From Anthoceros angustus (lineage: Eukaryota; Streptophyta; Anthocerotopsida; Anthocerotales; Anthocerotaceae): a DNA stretch of 64,000 bases. Positions 44,565 through 55,640 of the stretch are shown one piece after another. The notes below the pieces were generated by a model, which was not told the origin of the DNA, searched no databases, and saw only the letters and a list, made by a program, of their open reading frames with translations. The translations under genes were made by a program, and so were the position numbers. The stretch is taken from assembly GCA_010909165.1 (NCBI GenBank), contig MU008193.1:186001-250000 (forward strand), in the 5' to 3' direction. Each line of letters opens with the position of its first letter. Position 1 is the stretch's first letter.

Positions 44565-44960
44565 ATGGCTAGGCACGGTAGAAGGAATTCAGGGGATCTA
44601 ATAAATTCTTCCCCAGCCTTTATCTACCGTAGCCACGAGCTACTAGGGCCATACCATATGCTGTCAGACAAAGGATGTAATGCAAGACCCCACAGTGCAT
44701 CACATAGCAGACATTTCTCCAATCATTCTCTACAAGAGATAGAAACCCAATTAGAAGATCTAGAAAGCCAACAATTCCAAACATTCACTTTCTTACAGCA
44801 CTTCGAGAAGTGTCGTAGACTAACCTCCTCAAACATAGTGAAATTGATCACTAGGAAACAAGCTGAAATCTATAACCTACACAAGTCATTGTTTAGGTTA
44901 GAACAGAAAATTAACCACCTCACTAGAACTAACACAAGCAATTCCTATACCTTCCCATAG
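44565..44960 (+). CDS. small ORF after the primer site of copia A
   Basis: 131 codons, intact, starting 51 bp after the primer site. It is not Gag-like. The second half (QEIETQLEDLESQQFQTFTF onward) looks like a helical coiled coil. The unrelated-looking copia at 48536 also has an ORF in this position (48971-49390) that ends in a similar leucine-rich stretch (NSKLDCVIFRLDNLEKL). Function unknown. Confidence 0.4.
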   Translation: MARHGRRNSGDLINSSPAFIYRSHELLGPYHMLSDKGCNARPHSASHSRHFSNHSLQEIETQLEDLESQQFQTFTFLQHFEKCRRLTSSNIVKLITRKQAEIYNLHKSLFRLEQKINHLTRTNTSNSYTFP

Positions 44961-45049
44961 AAAGGAAAGACAAACACACCTCAGATGATTGCTTACCCAA
45001 TATACAATGTGTAGAGGATGCACTAGCCAAGTTTGCTGTAGCAAGTAGC

Positions 45050-45313
45050 ATCTCTGGTCTTGATCACAATCTACCCATAGCGGGTGTCAGTTCTATTGTA
45101 TTCAAGTGTGATTCAGGGCAGGTTCTTCACCTTCATCAAGTCCTCCATGTCCCTTTAATGTGCAAGAATCTAGTATCAGCTGCGAGTCTTTGCCAAGAAC
45201 ACAATCTGCAGGTGATCCTTTATGCAGATAGTTGTCTTCTCTCTTACATAAGTGATAGAAACTATACGATCTGTACATGCACTTTAGATGATGGTCTAGA
45301 GACCATCATCTAA
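45050..45313 (+). pseudogene. copia A pre-integrase fragment
   Basis: One frame reads SSIVFKCDSGQVLHLHQVLH and PLMCKNLVSAASL, the conserved block between protease and integrase in copia polyproteins. It ends in a fold-back at 45279-45318. Confidence 0.75.
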
Positions 45314-45318
45314 AGTGC
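45279..45318. repeat. perfect fold-back: 19-bp arms, 2-bp loop
   Basis: GCACTTTAGATGATGGTCT is followed by AG and then by its exact reverse complement. The right arm is the first sequence of the C-rich tract. Confidence 0.92.
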
Positions 45319-46395
45319 CCGCGCCCTTGCCCGCGCCTAGCCCCAGCGCCCTGGCCCCAGCGCCCTAGCCCCGCGCCCCTGGCCCCTGGCCCCAGCCTAG
45401 CCCCGCGCTAGCCCCGCCCTAGCCCCGCGCTAACGGCGCCTGGCCCCAGCCCCTAGCCCCAGCGCCTAGCCCCGCGCCCCTGGCCCCGCGCCCTAGCCCC
45501 AGCGCCCCTGGCCGCGTGCCCCAGCCTAGCCCCGCGCCCGTGCCCGCGCCTAGCCCCAGCGCCCGTGCCCGCGCCTAGCCCCGCCCGTGCCCGCGCCCTA
45601 GCGCCCGTGCCCGCGCCCTAGCCCCAGCGCCTGCCCCGCGCCGTGCCCCAGCCCCGTGCCCCAGCCCCAGCGCCCGTGCCCGCCCTAGCCCCAGCGCCCG
45701 TGCCCCAGCGCTTGCGTGCCCCCCGTGCCCCAGCCCCGTGCCCCAGCGCCTAGCCCCAGCGCCCGTGCCCCGCCCGTGCCCCAGCGCCCTACCCCGCGCC
45801 CGTGCCCCGCTAGCCCCAGCGCCCGTGCCCCAGCGCTATGCCCGTGCCCGCGCCCGTGCCCGTGCCCCGCGCCCGTGCCCCAGCGCCCTAGCCCCAGCGC
45901 CTAGCCCCGCGCCGTGCCCCAGCGCTGGCCCCGCGCCCGTGCCCGCCCCTAGCCCCAGCGCCCGTGCCCGCCCCTAGCCCCGCGCCCGTGCCCCGCGCGC
46001 TGGCCCCAGCGCCGTGCCGCGCCTTCCGCGCCCCGCGCCTGCCCGCGCCCTAACCCGCGCCCGTACCCGCCCCGTACCCCGCGCTAACCCGCGCCCGTGC
46101 CCGCCCTGCCCGTGCCTGCCCCCTGCCCCGCGCCCTGCCCCGCGCCCTGCCCCGCGCCTGCCGCCTTGCCCCGCGCCCGCGCCCCGCGCCCCTACCAGCG
46201 CCCTTGCCGCCCGCCGCGCCCCTTACCCTTCGCGCCCGCGCCCTTGCCCGCGCCCTTGCCCGCGCCCCGCCACCGCGCCCTTGCCGCGCCCTTGCCCGCG
46301 CCGCGCCAGCATCCCACCCTTGCCCGCGCCACCCTGCCCGCGCCCTTGCCGCGCCGCCTGCCTGCCTTGCCCGCGCCCGCCCGCCCCGCTCCAGG
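45316..46395 (+). repeat. 1.1-kb C-rich low-complexity tract inside copia A
   Basis: Degenerate repeats of CCCGCGCCCTAGCCCCAGCG-like units, later CCCTTGCCCGCGCC. Nearly all variation is in the number of C and the presence of TAG/GTG/TTG. Long Pro/Ala/Arg ORFs here follow from composition. It separates the two halves of the pre-integrase region. Confidence 0.9.
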
Positions 46396-46544
46396 CCGTT
46401 GACCTTTTTCGTTTGACGAAACTAATTAAACCTAACTCAGCCTGTTTTATTTTTTGCTGCAGTGAAGAGCCCGACTTTTAAGTGGTCATATCCACTTTGT
46501 TTTTTTCGTACAATTGGGACACCCAACCGTGCATACACCCCTCT

Positions 46545-46873
46545 ATAGATTGTCAGTCCAAGTGGGAGCTACCCATTCTGCTAATGTTGCCACTCCAAAC
46601 TCAGCGACTCCTATCCAAACCATGCTTTGGCATTGTCGCCTTTATCATCCTAATAATCAGAAGTTGATCCAAATGTCTAAGAGAATGTTATATAGAACCC
46701 CTTGCCTTGCAAAGGTCGTACAACTCCCCTGGTGCGAATCTTGTATCCTCACTAAACGACACCAAGAGCCTTTCAAAAATAAATCTCCACAAAGGGCCAA
46801 GTCATCTTTAGAGATAGTACACACAGACATTTGTGGACCCTTGTCTACACCCTCCTTTTGTGGAAGTAGATAA
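46545..46873 (+). pseudogene. copia A integrase zinc-finger fragment
   Basis: Reads LWHCRLYHPNNQKLIQMSKR, then LPWCESCILTKRHQEPF and SSLEIVHTDICGPLS: the HHCC zinc finger and the start of the core with the first Asp (HTDICGP). The rest of the core is deleted. Confidence 0.85.
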
Positions 46874-46924
46874 TGGAGTTTTGCCGAGTTGAAGGTATAG
46901 CTCAATAACTTACAGTTGTATATA

Positions 46925-47490
46925 CTCCTCAATAAAATGGCGTAGTAGAGAACAAGAATCTACGCCTTCAAGAGATCACAGGTTGCTTATTGGCACAAGC
47001 TAAGTTACTTAAGGCTTATTGGGCAGAGATCCTCCTCACAGCAACCTATCTCATGTATCGATTGCCCACATCAGCTGTTCAAGATATGACTCCATATGAA
47101 GCATGCACTAGCAAGAAGCCTTCTACTGTATTACTTTATGTTCAAGCTGTATACAAGGCAACTATAGACCCAGAAGAACCCATTACCTTAAAAGAAGCTT
47201 TCTCTTCTCCTGAAAAAGACGTATGAAAGGCAACTGTAGATTCTGAATATAATTCCCTAGTTAATAGTTCTACATGGGAATTGGTCAAGCCGCCTAGGGG
47301 TAGGAAGATAGTAACCAGCAAATGGGTATCCAAAATTAAAAGAAAAGGAGCTGGTTCTATAGAAAGGTATAAAGCACGTCTAATAGCTGGAGGCTTTACA
47401 CAAATTCCTAGTCTAGATTACATACCTTGGGCTACTTATGCCCCAGTAGCCAAATTCGCCACACTTCAAATGATATTTGCCTTATATTTG
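46925..47490 (+). pseudogene. copia A integrase C-terminus and start of RT
   Basis: YTPQ.NGVVE begins near 46925. Then LLTATYLMYRLPTSAVQDMT (integrase end), a linker, SSTWELVKPPRGRKIVTSKW and YKARLIAGGFTQ (RT start), ending in KFATLQMIFAL. Homology stops abruptly at about 47490. Confidence 0.8.
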
Positions 47491-48330
47491 CCATGTGTAA
47501 GAAGGAGAGGGGATCTATCCTATTATCCCCTGTATTTTTCAATATTGGTTATTTTCTTATTTCAGTTATTTTCCTATTTCTGGGAATTTTTTATTTATAA
47601 ATTCCTTTAAATACTTTTAATTAGCATTAATCCAACTTAATTACTTTAAGTTGGGTTCGTCAACAGCATCATCAACTCCAATCGCTTTACTGTTCTTCCA
47701 GTTCTTCCTTGTCTCGCTGCTTCTGTTCACTTGAGTCCTGCAAATCATGATTTGCATAAGATATTTTGTTTGGCCGGAAGAAACACATATAATGAAAATG
47801 GATCCGAGTCGAAGAAAAGTCTTAATGACCAATATACCACAAGCTGGAGAGGATACATTACATTGGCGACCACCCAATGAAGCTCAATTGCTGGAGAGTA
47901 TAGAGACACCGTTAAGCTTCATTACGAACTTGGAAAACAATGCTCAGGTTAGAAGTACATTTCATCATATTATTTCTGATGTAAATGATCTGATGAGCCA
48001 AGTGAAGCTTAGTTAGGGACTAGTTTTGGCTAGACTAGTTTTCTTTGACCCTTTCTTGGTCAGAAAAATCATGCCTAGTTCATAGTGAGTGGGAGAGATA
48101 AAATAGCTTACTTTTAGGGCACTCTTCAGTAGGGCACCTAGGACTTAATAATTTATTTAATCCTTGGGGCACTAGGTAGTTCCTTTTAATAGTAATTTAT
48201 TTGGTTAGTTGTCACTGATGGTTGCAACAACCTTGCCTATATAAAGGCATGTACTTTCTATTATGAATCAATGTGACACATATTGATTGAGCTAGTGTAT
48301 GATGCTCATCAGGCACACCGTATAAATTCT
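47491..48330 (+). other. LTR-like or unknown sequence with a TATA box
   Basis: Begins TGTGTAAGAAGGAG after the RT break. TATATAAA lies at 48238-48245 with transcription-start-like spacing. A short plus ORF (47747-48016) is not recognised. A solo LTR of another element is possible, but I see no partner. Confidence 0.3.
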
Positions 48331-48379
48331 GACTGTTCCCTTGTTACTGTCCCCAGATGAGCCAGAATGTTCAGCAAAA

Positions 48380-48530
48380 GGTTTATCCTTTACAGTAACC
48401 ACGAGTTTAGGCTGTCTCTATGGCTCTTCTGCCTTTTTCTTGCGGCACTCTCGTGCCCAATGACCAGGAGTTCCACACCATTTGCAGTTGCCAGTTCTCT
48501 TTGGGTGCCAGTATGGCTAGATTCACCTTT
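48380..48530 (-). pseudogene. older minus-strand copia gag, distal half (zinc knuckle)
   Basis: The minus strand reads GNCKWCGTPGHWARECRKKK, a CCHC zinc knuckle. It continues the gag fragment at 54912-55640; the two halves are separated by the copia at 48536-54911. Confidence 0.8.
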
Positions 48531-48740
48531 GTGTGTGTTAAATACCTTTAGTTAGATGTAGTGACATTGGTTCATACCTGCTATTAGTTTAAGTTTACTT
48601 TATTTAGGTTAAGCAGGCGGTTAGAACTGCCGTTCATAACTCATGCTTTATGTACCATACTTCTAGAGTTTTATTGTATTATTCTCTTCTGCCATTGCTT
48701 GCTTGTGATCTAGTCTCTCGTGAGCTCTAGATCGGTCACA

Positions 48741-48752
48741 TGGTATCAGAGC
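48741..48752 (+). other. primer binding site, initiator tRNA-Met
   Basis: TGGTATCAGAGC directly after the 5' LTR. Confidence 0.92.
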
Positions 48753-48970
48753 CAATCTTATGCCACTTGCTGTTTGGATCCTCATCTGCACCATGCGCCT
48801 GGTCCTCCAGGATCAGCCGCGATGGTGCTGTACAAGAAAGTCGGCAATTAGGGCGACATCAGATCTTTGAGCCAAGAAGATGGCTAGGAAAACTTGCAAG
48901 GCATTTGGTTCACCAATTCACAAGCGCCTTGGATGGTCTGAAGAATTAAACCAGTAAGCCTACTGGTACA

Positions 48971-49390
48971 ATGCCTCGGAAGGGAGGCAATCGTCACCTT
49001 TGGATAGGTGCACCAAGACAAGACAACTTTTTTGAAGAATTTGAAGACCTTTACTTCAAGAAGTCCATTACACCAGAAGGGAGGAAACAGCGACTCCAGT
49101 TTTTTCAAACTTTTGTTGATTCATTCCCTGCACCACAATCATTTCCCACTCACTCATCATCTACAGTGAGAGAACCAATTTGCAGAGAGGAAAAACAAAA
49201 ATCACATATTGTCTTACCAGAGCCCCAGCACTCTCTTCGTCCACAAGTAGACTCCTTGGTTCTTTCAAGCCTACACAATAACAACACAATCCTAGAACTC
49301 AATAGTAAGTTAGATTGTGTAATTTTTAGGCTAGATAATCTAGAAAAGTTAAGAGAAGCAGAAATTTTCAAATGTATCTCAAGAGCTTGA
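48971..49390 (+). CDS. small ORF between primer site and gag
   Basis: 139 codons, uninterrupted, starting MPRKGGNRHLW. The middle is charged and aromatic (EEFEDLYFKKSITPEGRKQR); the end has a leucine-rich helix. No known domain recognised. Copia A carries an ORF in the same position (44565-44960). An accessory or upstream ORF in copia elements is unusual. Confidence 0.4.
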   Translation: MPRKGGNRHLWIGAPRQDNFFEEFEDLYFKKSITPEGRKQRLQFFQTFVDSFPAPQSFPTHSSSTVREPICREEKQKSHIVLPEPQHSLRPQVDSLVLSSLHNNNTILELNSKLDCVIFRLDNLEKLREAEIFKCISRA

Positions 49391-49480
49391 GGTCAAGAGA
49401 CATGCCAAAGAAATAAAGGAGATTAGGCAGTTGTTGATGCCCGATTTGGGCTCTGCACACTGTAAATCAGTTTTGACAAA

Positions 49481-50430
49481 ATGGCTAGTCAAGGCGGAGA
49501 TGCATCATCTGACCGCCTACCTGAAAGGGACAGGTTAACCCCTTCAAATTATGATACTTGAGTTTTCGCATAAGATGCATAATGGAAGACAAGCTCCTCA
49601 TGGATATTGTTGACGGCTCCATACCCAAACGGGTTGCTGGCCAGCCGTCTAGAGCGATGTCACCTGGAGGACAGAACCCGGTTAATTGGACAGTCGCGCA
49701 AGTAGCAGAATGGACAACAAACGACCGGAAGGCTCGTTCCATTTTAGTTGCATTAGTATCACAGGAGATGATACCACATATAAAGCTTGCCAGTACTGCA
49801 CATGAAGTCTGGTCGCTTCTGGCTGAAACATATGAGTCTAAGGACATCATGATCGAGGTTGCTGCCACTCAGAATTTTCAGAACTTAAGGATGAAGGATT
49901 CTGACTCCGTTGAGAGTCATGTGGCTAAGTTCAGGGCTGCTAGAGCCAAACTTGCCTCCTGTGGTGTAATTCTGTCCGAGAGTAGGGCAGCAGTACAAAC
50001 TCCTTGCATCCTTACCTCCAAGCTATGAAGCGTGGAGCTCCAGTCAACAAGCAGCAGCAGTGGTAGTTCCAGCCACCACATCCCAACCTGCACAGACGAA
50101 CTTAACTGTTCACAAATTGGTTGGTGCACTACTTCAGGCAGAGGCAAACAGAAAGCACATGAAGTCAGGTCAGTCCAGCAAGCATGGAGACTCAAATCTT
50201 TTTGGTGGACGAGGACGTGGCAGAGGCCGCGGTAGAGGAGGCCGTGGCAGGGGAGGTTCTGGTCGAGGCAGAGGATATACGTCCTCACCTTCATTTTCAT
50301 CTGACTACAATAGTTCAGCAGCTCAGCCAAAAAGCCTGGTGTGTGTAATTACTGTGGCAAACCAGGCCACTGGGTTAAAGATTGCAAAAAGAAGAAGTCG
50401 GATGACTCTGCTAAAGGAAAGCAATCTTCA
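49481..50430 (+). pseudogene. copia gag with RG-rich linker and zinc knuckle
   Basis: Starts MASQGGDASSDRLPERDRL at 49481. Near 49560 one G is missing (ACTTGAG for ACTTGGAG), which shifts the frame. Then IPKRVAGQPSRAM, MIPHIKLASTAHEVWSLLAE and MKDSDSVESHVAKFRAA (UBN2-type copia Gag), a GRGRGRGGRGRG linker at about 50210-50275, and CNYCGKPGHWVKDC (about 50344). Most blocks are readable despite two or three frame changes. Confidence 0.85.
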
Positions 50431-50612
50431 GAGACACATATTACCAGGGCCTCGTCGCCGGGGCTGCTTGTTACGTGCCTTGCCTCATCCTCAAGAGACA
50501 CCTTTCATTGGTTCTTGGATAGTGGTGCTTCCAACCACATGTGTTCCATGAGAAGAGCTTTTGTCACATACACCCCAACCCCCTCTTGTCATGATCATGC
50601 AGTGGTTCTAGG
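50431..50612 (+). pseudogene. copia protease start
   Basis: FHWFLDSGASNHMCS (about 50505) holds the aspartic protease motif DSGA. The frame is cut at 50612 by the nested element and resumes after 53976 as GDSQKCKV. Confidence 0.85.
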
Positions 50613-53600
50613 TGCGTCCAGTGCTCTCGCTCCCCCGTTCACCCTGGCCTTTAGCTCCGCCATCTCCCTCTCCAGACGGTTGGGCAACTCTGCCCGATTG
50701 CGTGCTTCGTCCAGGTCCTTCTCCATTTCGGCGACGTCCTGCTCCTTGTTCCATCGCCTTACCTCCTCCGTCCGCCAACAGAGCTGGAGCCGCTCTATCT
50801 CTCGTTCGTGATCCGTGATCACGCCCTGCAGATTACCATTCCGCTCAATGGTAACTTGGAGCTGCAGCTCCAGGGTCTCTTTGCGGTCTTCCATCTCCTG
50901 CCGCTGTTGCTCCACCTCGCGCAACTGAGTCCGGAGATCCTCCATCTCCTTGTCGCGGGCTTCCTTCTCCTCGGCATGGCTGGCCCGCACCTGCTCCGCC
51001 GCCTCCTGCTCCGTCTTCAGGTTAGCTATCCCTGTGTCTCCCTCCACCGGTTCGATCACGCCGATAGTGATCGCGGTCGATCTTAGCGGACTTCGCCTCC
51101 GCCGCCTTCACACAGGCCCGACTTGGTCTTTGGTCGGCCGCCTCGGCCAGTCGCGAGCCTTCTCTTGCGCGGGCCTCCTCCACCGGTTCGATCACGCCGA
51201 TAGTGATCAGGCCAGTGCTTCCGCCTCCGCCGCCTCCTCGCCTCTGGGCCACCAGGCCGGGTCCGGCCATGGCCTGAGCCAGGTCGCGGGCCTTCTTCGC
51301 TGTCGAGCCTCCTGCGCCTCCTGCTGCGCTACCCCTCTCCGCTGCGGAGGTCTTGACCGGCTTGGGCCTCCTCGCCTCTGGGCGCCTCCAATTGCTCACC
51401 CGGTGAAGGAATTTAGTCGGTCTGTCGAATGGACGGACTTCCCTTCGGCCTCCGGCGTTTCCCTTCTTGATGCGGCCGAGCTTCGCCTTCCTCCTCGCCT
51501 CCTGGGCCGCCTCCAATTGCTCCTGGAGGAGCACCATGCGCCTCCTGGTGGCTTCTACTTCCTGGGTCTTCTCGGCTGTCCCGCAGAGACCCCAGAGCAT
51601 ACCGTCCATGACGGTAGCCAGGACCCGCCGTGTCTCTTCCACGGCCGCCACTGGTGAGGCCCCCAAAAAGTCCGTAGTGGGAGCGGGCATCTCACGGTCC
51701 GCCAAGGACCTCCATACCGCAGTCCGGAGCAAGTCCGGACTGGGTTCTCCGGACCTAATCAGGTCCCTTAGGTCCTGATTGCCGAGGTCCGGAGCTTCAC
51801 CCTCCTTGGCCCTCTTGGCCGCCAATTCCTTATTCGCCCTCTTAGTCACAGGGCTCGGAGGGTGAGGGGTTCGAGGCGGCCTTGCCTCTCCCGGTCGGCA
51901 GGACTGCCCAGGTGGGTTGCTGCATGCCCTCCTACTCCTTGAGCGCCGCCCTTCTCGCCTTCTCACCGCCTCTTGACCTCTTGCCACTCCGTGGCGGGGC
52001 AAACTGAGCACCGAGGAGTGCTGCGTTGGCGGGTACCGTCTTCCGCCTCTTGATTGCCCGGCGAGTTCGTCGGGGCTCCTCCGCCGTTGTGGCCGGGTGG
52101 CCGGGCATTGGAGTCGGGGCTGCCTCTGACTGCTGCTCCGGCTGGGGCAAGAGGAGGAAGCGGGGATATCTTCCACACTTCCCTAGGTGGTGAGGGGTCC
52201 GTTCAGACGTATGGTCAGGTATCCCTTCGATCGTCCTCCTCCGGACCCGTTTGGCCCTAGGGGTCGGGCCTCTACCTCAGGCGCCTTTGCCCGCTCTTGC
52301 CCAGTAGGGCCGCCCTTTCGGGCGCCGCTCTACCTCCCCATCCTTGAGGTCGTAATGTCCCCATACATGGATCGGGTATGGGGATAGTCCAGACGGTGGC
52401 TTCTCGCTCCTCGGCTTGGGCCTCTGGTGAACTGGCGAAGATGATCCTTCCCGGTCCGCCTCTTGCCCTACCGCAACGTATGTAGAACACCAACAAATTA
52501 TCACCAAGGTGATCCACCTTGGTGAGCAAGTTCGATGGACAATGATCCGGCCACGCCTCACCCTCGCAGGTCCGACATCAACCACCGCTTGGTTGTCCAT
52601 TGCGTCCGGCTCAAGACGCCGCCCTTGCCGCCTCTATCTTTCCCTCGCCTTGAGGGGCTCGGGACTCGCCCCCAACCTCCTCGTTGGGCGGTTGTAAGCC
52701 GCCCTCGGGACCTCAAGGTCCATCTCTGATCCTCCGGAGGTTCTTGGACCGAACCTCCTTGTTGGCTGGCCGCCAACATCTTCCCGGCGAACTCCCGGAC
52801 TGCAGTGACACTGCCAGCGTCTGCATGACTGGAACACGTCTAAGTGCCACTCTTGACTAATCCTCCCGCCTCCAGCATGGCCCAAAGTCCGGATAGCGCC
52901 GGGTTACAATGTTGCGCTCTACCGGGTTCCATGGCTCCCATACCTCCATGACCTTCTTGGGTCCCATCGCCTTCTTCTCTTTTCTTGGCGATTGCGAGAT
53001 CGGCACGATGCGCCTCTATCTTTCCCTCGCCTTGAGGGCTCGGACTCGCCCCCAACCTCCTCGTTGGGCGGTTGTAAGCCGCCCTCGGGACCTCAAGGTC
53101 CATCTCACAGGATCCTCCGGAGGTTCTTGGACGAACCTCCTTGTTGGCCAGCATCTTGGCGAACTCCCGGACCCGGTGACCTTGTCAAGCGTCGAACGGC
53201 TGGAACACGTCTAAGTGCCACTCTTGACTAATCCTCCGCCTCCTCCGGCCATGGCCCAAAGTCCGGATAGCGCCGGGTTACAATGTTGCGCTCTACCGGG
53301 TTCCATGGCTCCCATACCTCCATGACCTTCTTGGGTCCCATCGCCTTCTTCTCCTTTCTTGGCGATTGCGAGATCGGCACGATCGCCCTCTTGGCTGCGT
53401 TGCTCCAACCCCAACGGTGAGCGGCAGATGCTGGCGTTGAAGAGATAGCGCCAGAGGCGGGTTGCGGAGCGCAAGAGGCTGCGAATTGTCTCGAGGTCGC
53501 ATGAGAAATGACCCTCCTCGCCGCGCCATAAAATCACTGGGCGGGAGGTGCCTCTTGGCGAATCGCGCAGGTCCGCATGGCTTACTCGACCTTATGCGCG

Positions 53601-53976
53601 CGTGCACTTCGGCCTTCTGTTGCCGCGTCCGGGCGTGAATACCACCCAAGGCCTGGCGGCTACGGCCTTGGCTTGCATGCCGACCTCCACTCGGGGCCGT
53701 CCGTGGCGCGCTCGATCTGTCTCACGACTCAACTTCTAAATTACTTTCCTGGCGTACTTATCCTGTTTGACGGGTGGGGTCCGGACTTATACCCCAAGGC
53801 ATCCGTAGCTCGTCGTAGTGGTACCGGTCCGTTACCCACTCCGGTCCGGAGTATACTCGAGCACCCCGAGAACCGGCGCTTATTCCTCCTTTTCCGCCTT
53901 ATTTTATTCTTCGGACCTACGAAAAAAACAAAACCCCACTTATTCCCTAACCCCCAAGGGAAGTCCGTAGCCCACA
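50613..53976 (-). mobile_element. nested gag-like element, copy 2 (truncated)
   Basis: Same family as 17775-22311, opposite strand. Its 5' end at 53976 starts TGTGGGCTACGGACTTCC, against TGTGGACAACGGACTCTCC in copy 1. Flanks are CTAGG (50608-50612) and GTGGG (53977-53981), an imperfect duplication. It contains the Gag-like ORF pieces, including a coiled-coil stretch at 51059-50595 (minus), and an internal tandem duplication. The 3' portion of copy 1 has no counterpart here. Confidence 0.75.
52629..53383 (-). repeat. tandem duplication E in the nested element
   Basis: 52629-53010 and 53011-53383 repeat each other; CGCC (4 bp) is shared at the three boundaries. Each copy encodes the same Gag-like segment ending in LVKSGT on the minus strand. 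Confidence 0.85.
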
Positions 53977-54438
53977 GTGGGCGATAGTCAAAAGTGCAAA
54001 GTCAGAACCCTCACCGTAGAATGAGATGAAATTACCCCCATGTCCGTTCCATCTGAACCACCTTTCCCTCACCATGTGTATCTCAGTGGAGGAGCAAATG
54101 TAGTTCTCAGGTGTGAGAGGATCGTCAGCTCCATTCCCGTCAGAAACCAGACGTTTCCTCTTCCTAAAGTCTCCCGTGGGCAGCACAATCCTTTTAGGAA
54201 CAAAGTCCACTGGCATGACAGCTTTGTCCTCTTTCGTCTCACCAGCACTTACCACTGATTTAAGTTTGCCATATATGTCACATGGAGAGGAGAGTTGCCT
54301 TCTAGCCAGCCTCAGTTGCTGTCTAAGAAGGCTCAGCTCGTGAGTCTGTCCGGCCTTCTCCTCTTCTAGGTGTCTGGTCACCTTCCTCCATCGCTGAGTC
54401 GCTTGGTAGAACTCGTCATTCTCTTTTGCGCACCACAC
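53977..54438 (-). CDS. antisense ORF inside the gag-only copia
   Basis: From 54438 leftwards an uninterrupted frame of about 150 codons starts MWCAKENDEFYQATQRWRKV. It has a helical segment (TRHLEEEKAGQTHELSLLRQ) and then a basic stretch. It runs on a few codons into the nested element. It is antisense to the element, between gag and the 3' LTR where pol should be. Not recognised; it may be captured host sequence or chance. Confidence 0.3.
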
Positions 54439-54911
54439 TTGAATAGTGTCCGGGTGAATAGGGCAACATGGAGGCGTGACGGACTTGCAATTGCAGAGGA
54501 CGAGGGCGCCAGGATCTATTGATGTAGTGGGAGACTCCTTCTTCCATGGAGACTGGTTCTATCAAAAGCTGGAGCAACGTCGCTCCAACGATCTCGGCCT
54601 CTCGGCCGGGAGCGACGTTGAGTCTCGGTTTATGTGGCCTGCGATGGGAGTAATTGCTAGACTTTATGAGAACTTAGGTGTAGTTCGTATGACCAATGAG
54701 TGGGAGTGTTAAATACCTTTAGTTAGGTATAGTGACATTGGTTCATACCTGCTATTAGTTTAAGTTTACTTTATTTAGGTTAAGCAGGCGGTTATAACTA
54801 TCGTTCATAACTCATGCTTTATGTACCATACTTCTAGGGTTTCATTGTATTATTCTCTTCTGCCATTGCTTGCTTGTGATCTAGTCTCTCGTGAGCTCTA
54901 GATCCGTCACA

Positions 54912-55640
54912 GTGTGCAATAACTGTCTTCCCTTTGTGCTTGTTAGGCCAAAATTTGGCTGCCATAACTTTATCTCCTCTGGTTCTGTAACCACCAGAGC
55001 TAAACAACCTGCTCTGTTCCTCCAGGTACAATGAGCCTATCACCTCTTCAAGGGTGATGGAGCTAGTACTAACAAAGGCAACAATAGCCTGGGCTTGCCT
55101 AATTGGACCATTATGAGCGCTCACAAATTTCTTGAAGGAAGCAGGCAGACTGGTCAACAGTTGGGCCACTCCGTCGACTTCGTCCATCTTGGACCCCAAT
55201 GAGGTAAGTTGAGCCCTCAGGTGACGAAATTTGCTAGTGTAAGCTGCTACCTTGCCCCCCTCCTTCATTTTTTAGTCCAAAGAACTCTTGCCTAACAGCG
55301 CAGAGATGATGTTGTTCACTTGGTACGTTTTTGAAAGTTGATTCCAAATCTCGATGCCTTTTGTAAGGAATTCAATATCTAGAACAAGGACTTCATCCAA
55401 GCCACTGATCAGCACAGCCACAGCAACCTAGTTCAAGGATTCCCATTTGTCCTTGTCCACCTGCTTAGCTGTCGCGGGGTCGGGCTCCGGCCATGATCCA
55501 TCAACGACGCTCCATACACCACGAGCTAGGAAACTCTCCAAACTGGGTATTTTGTGCCATTAAACCTGTCCTTTTCTTTGAGGTCTGATGTGTAGGTAGG
55601 TCTTGAAGACATGACTACCCTCTCGAATAACGTGGCAGGC
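54912..55640 (-). pseudogene. older minus-strand copia gag, proximal half
   Basis: The minus strand reads EIWNQLSKTYQV-like and KMKEGGKVAAYTSKFRHLRAQ, then LTSLPASFKKFVSAHNG and LEEVIGSLYLEEQSRL, all copia Gag (UBN2). The gag was split at 54911/48531 by the gag-only copia and resumes at 48530 with the zinc knuckle. Confidence 0.82.

Larger units (their letters stand above)
44323..47490 (+). mobile_element. decayed copia element A (3' end missing)
   Basis: A probable 5' LTR (start uncertain) ends TTTGTCA at 44501, followed at once by the tRNA-Met primer site TGGTATCAGAGC (44502-44513). Then come a small ORF, a pre-integrase fragment, a C-rich tract, integrase pieces and the start of RT. Gag, protease, the integrase core and most of RT are missing. 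No matching 3' LTR was found; sequence identity is lost at about 47490. Confidence 0.75.
48536..54911 (+). mobile_element. complete gag-only copia element (non-autonomous), with nested insertion
   Basis: 205-bp LTRs (48536-48740, 54707-54911) start TGTTAAATACC and end GTCACA. They differ at about eight positions by my reading. A perfect 5-bp target duplication GTGTG flanks the element (48531-48535, 54912-54916). The interior has a small ORF, gag with a zinc knuckle, and the protease start, then a nested element. Integrase, RT and RNase H are absent, so it must have used enzymes from another copia. Confidence 0.93.

Noticed and set aside
45716-46481. Long Pro/Ala/Arg-rich ORFs
   Set aside because: Product of the C-rich tract; three frames are open together and copia homology lies on both sides.
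51041-51208. Possible further tandem duplication in the nested element
   Set aside because: Only 32 bp are repeated at a distance of 136 bp, so it is a short direct repeat rather than a full tandem unit.
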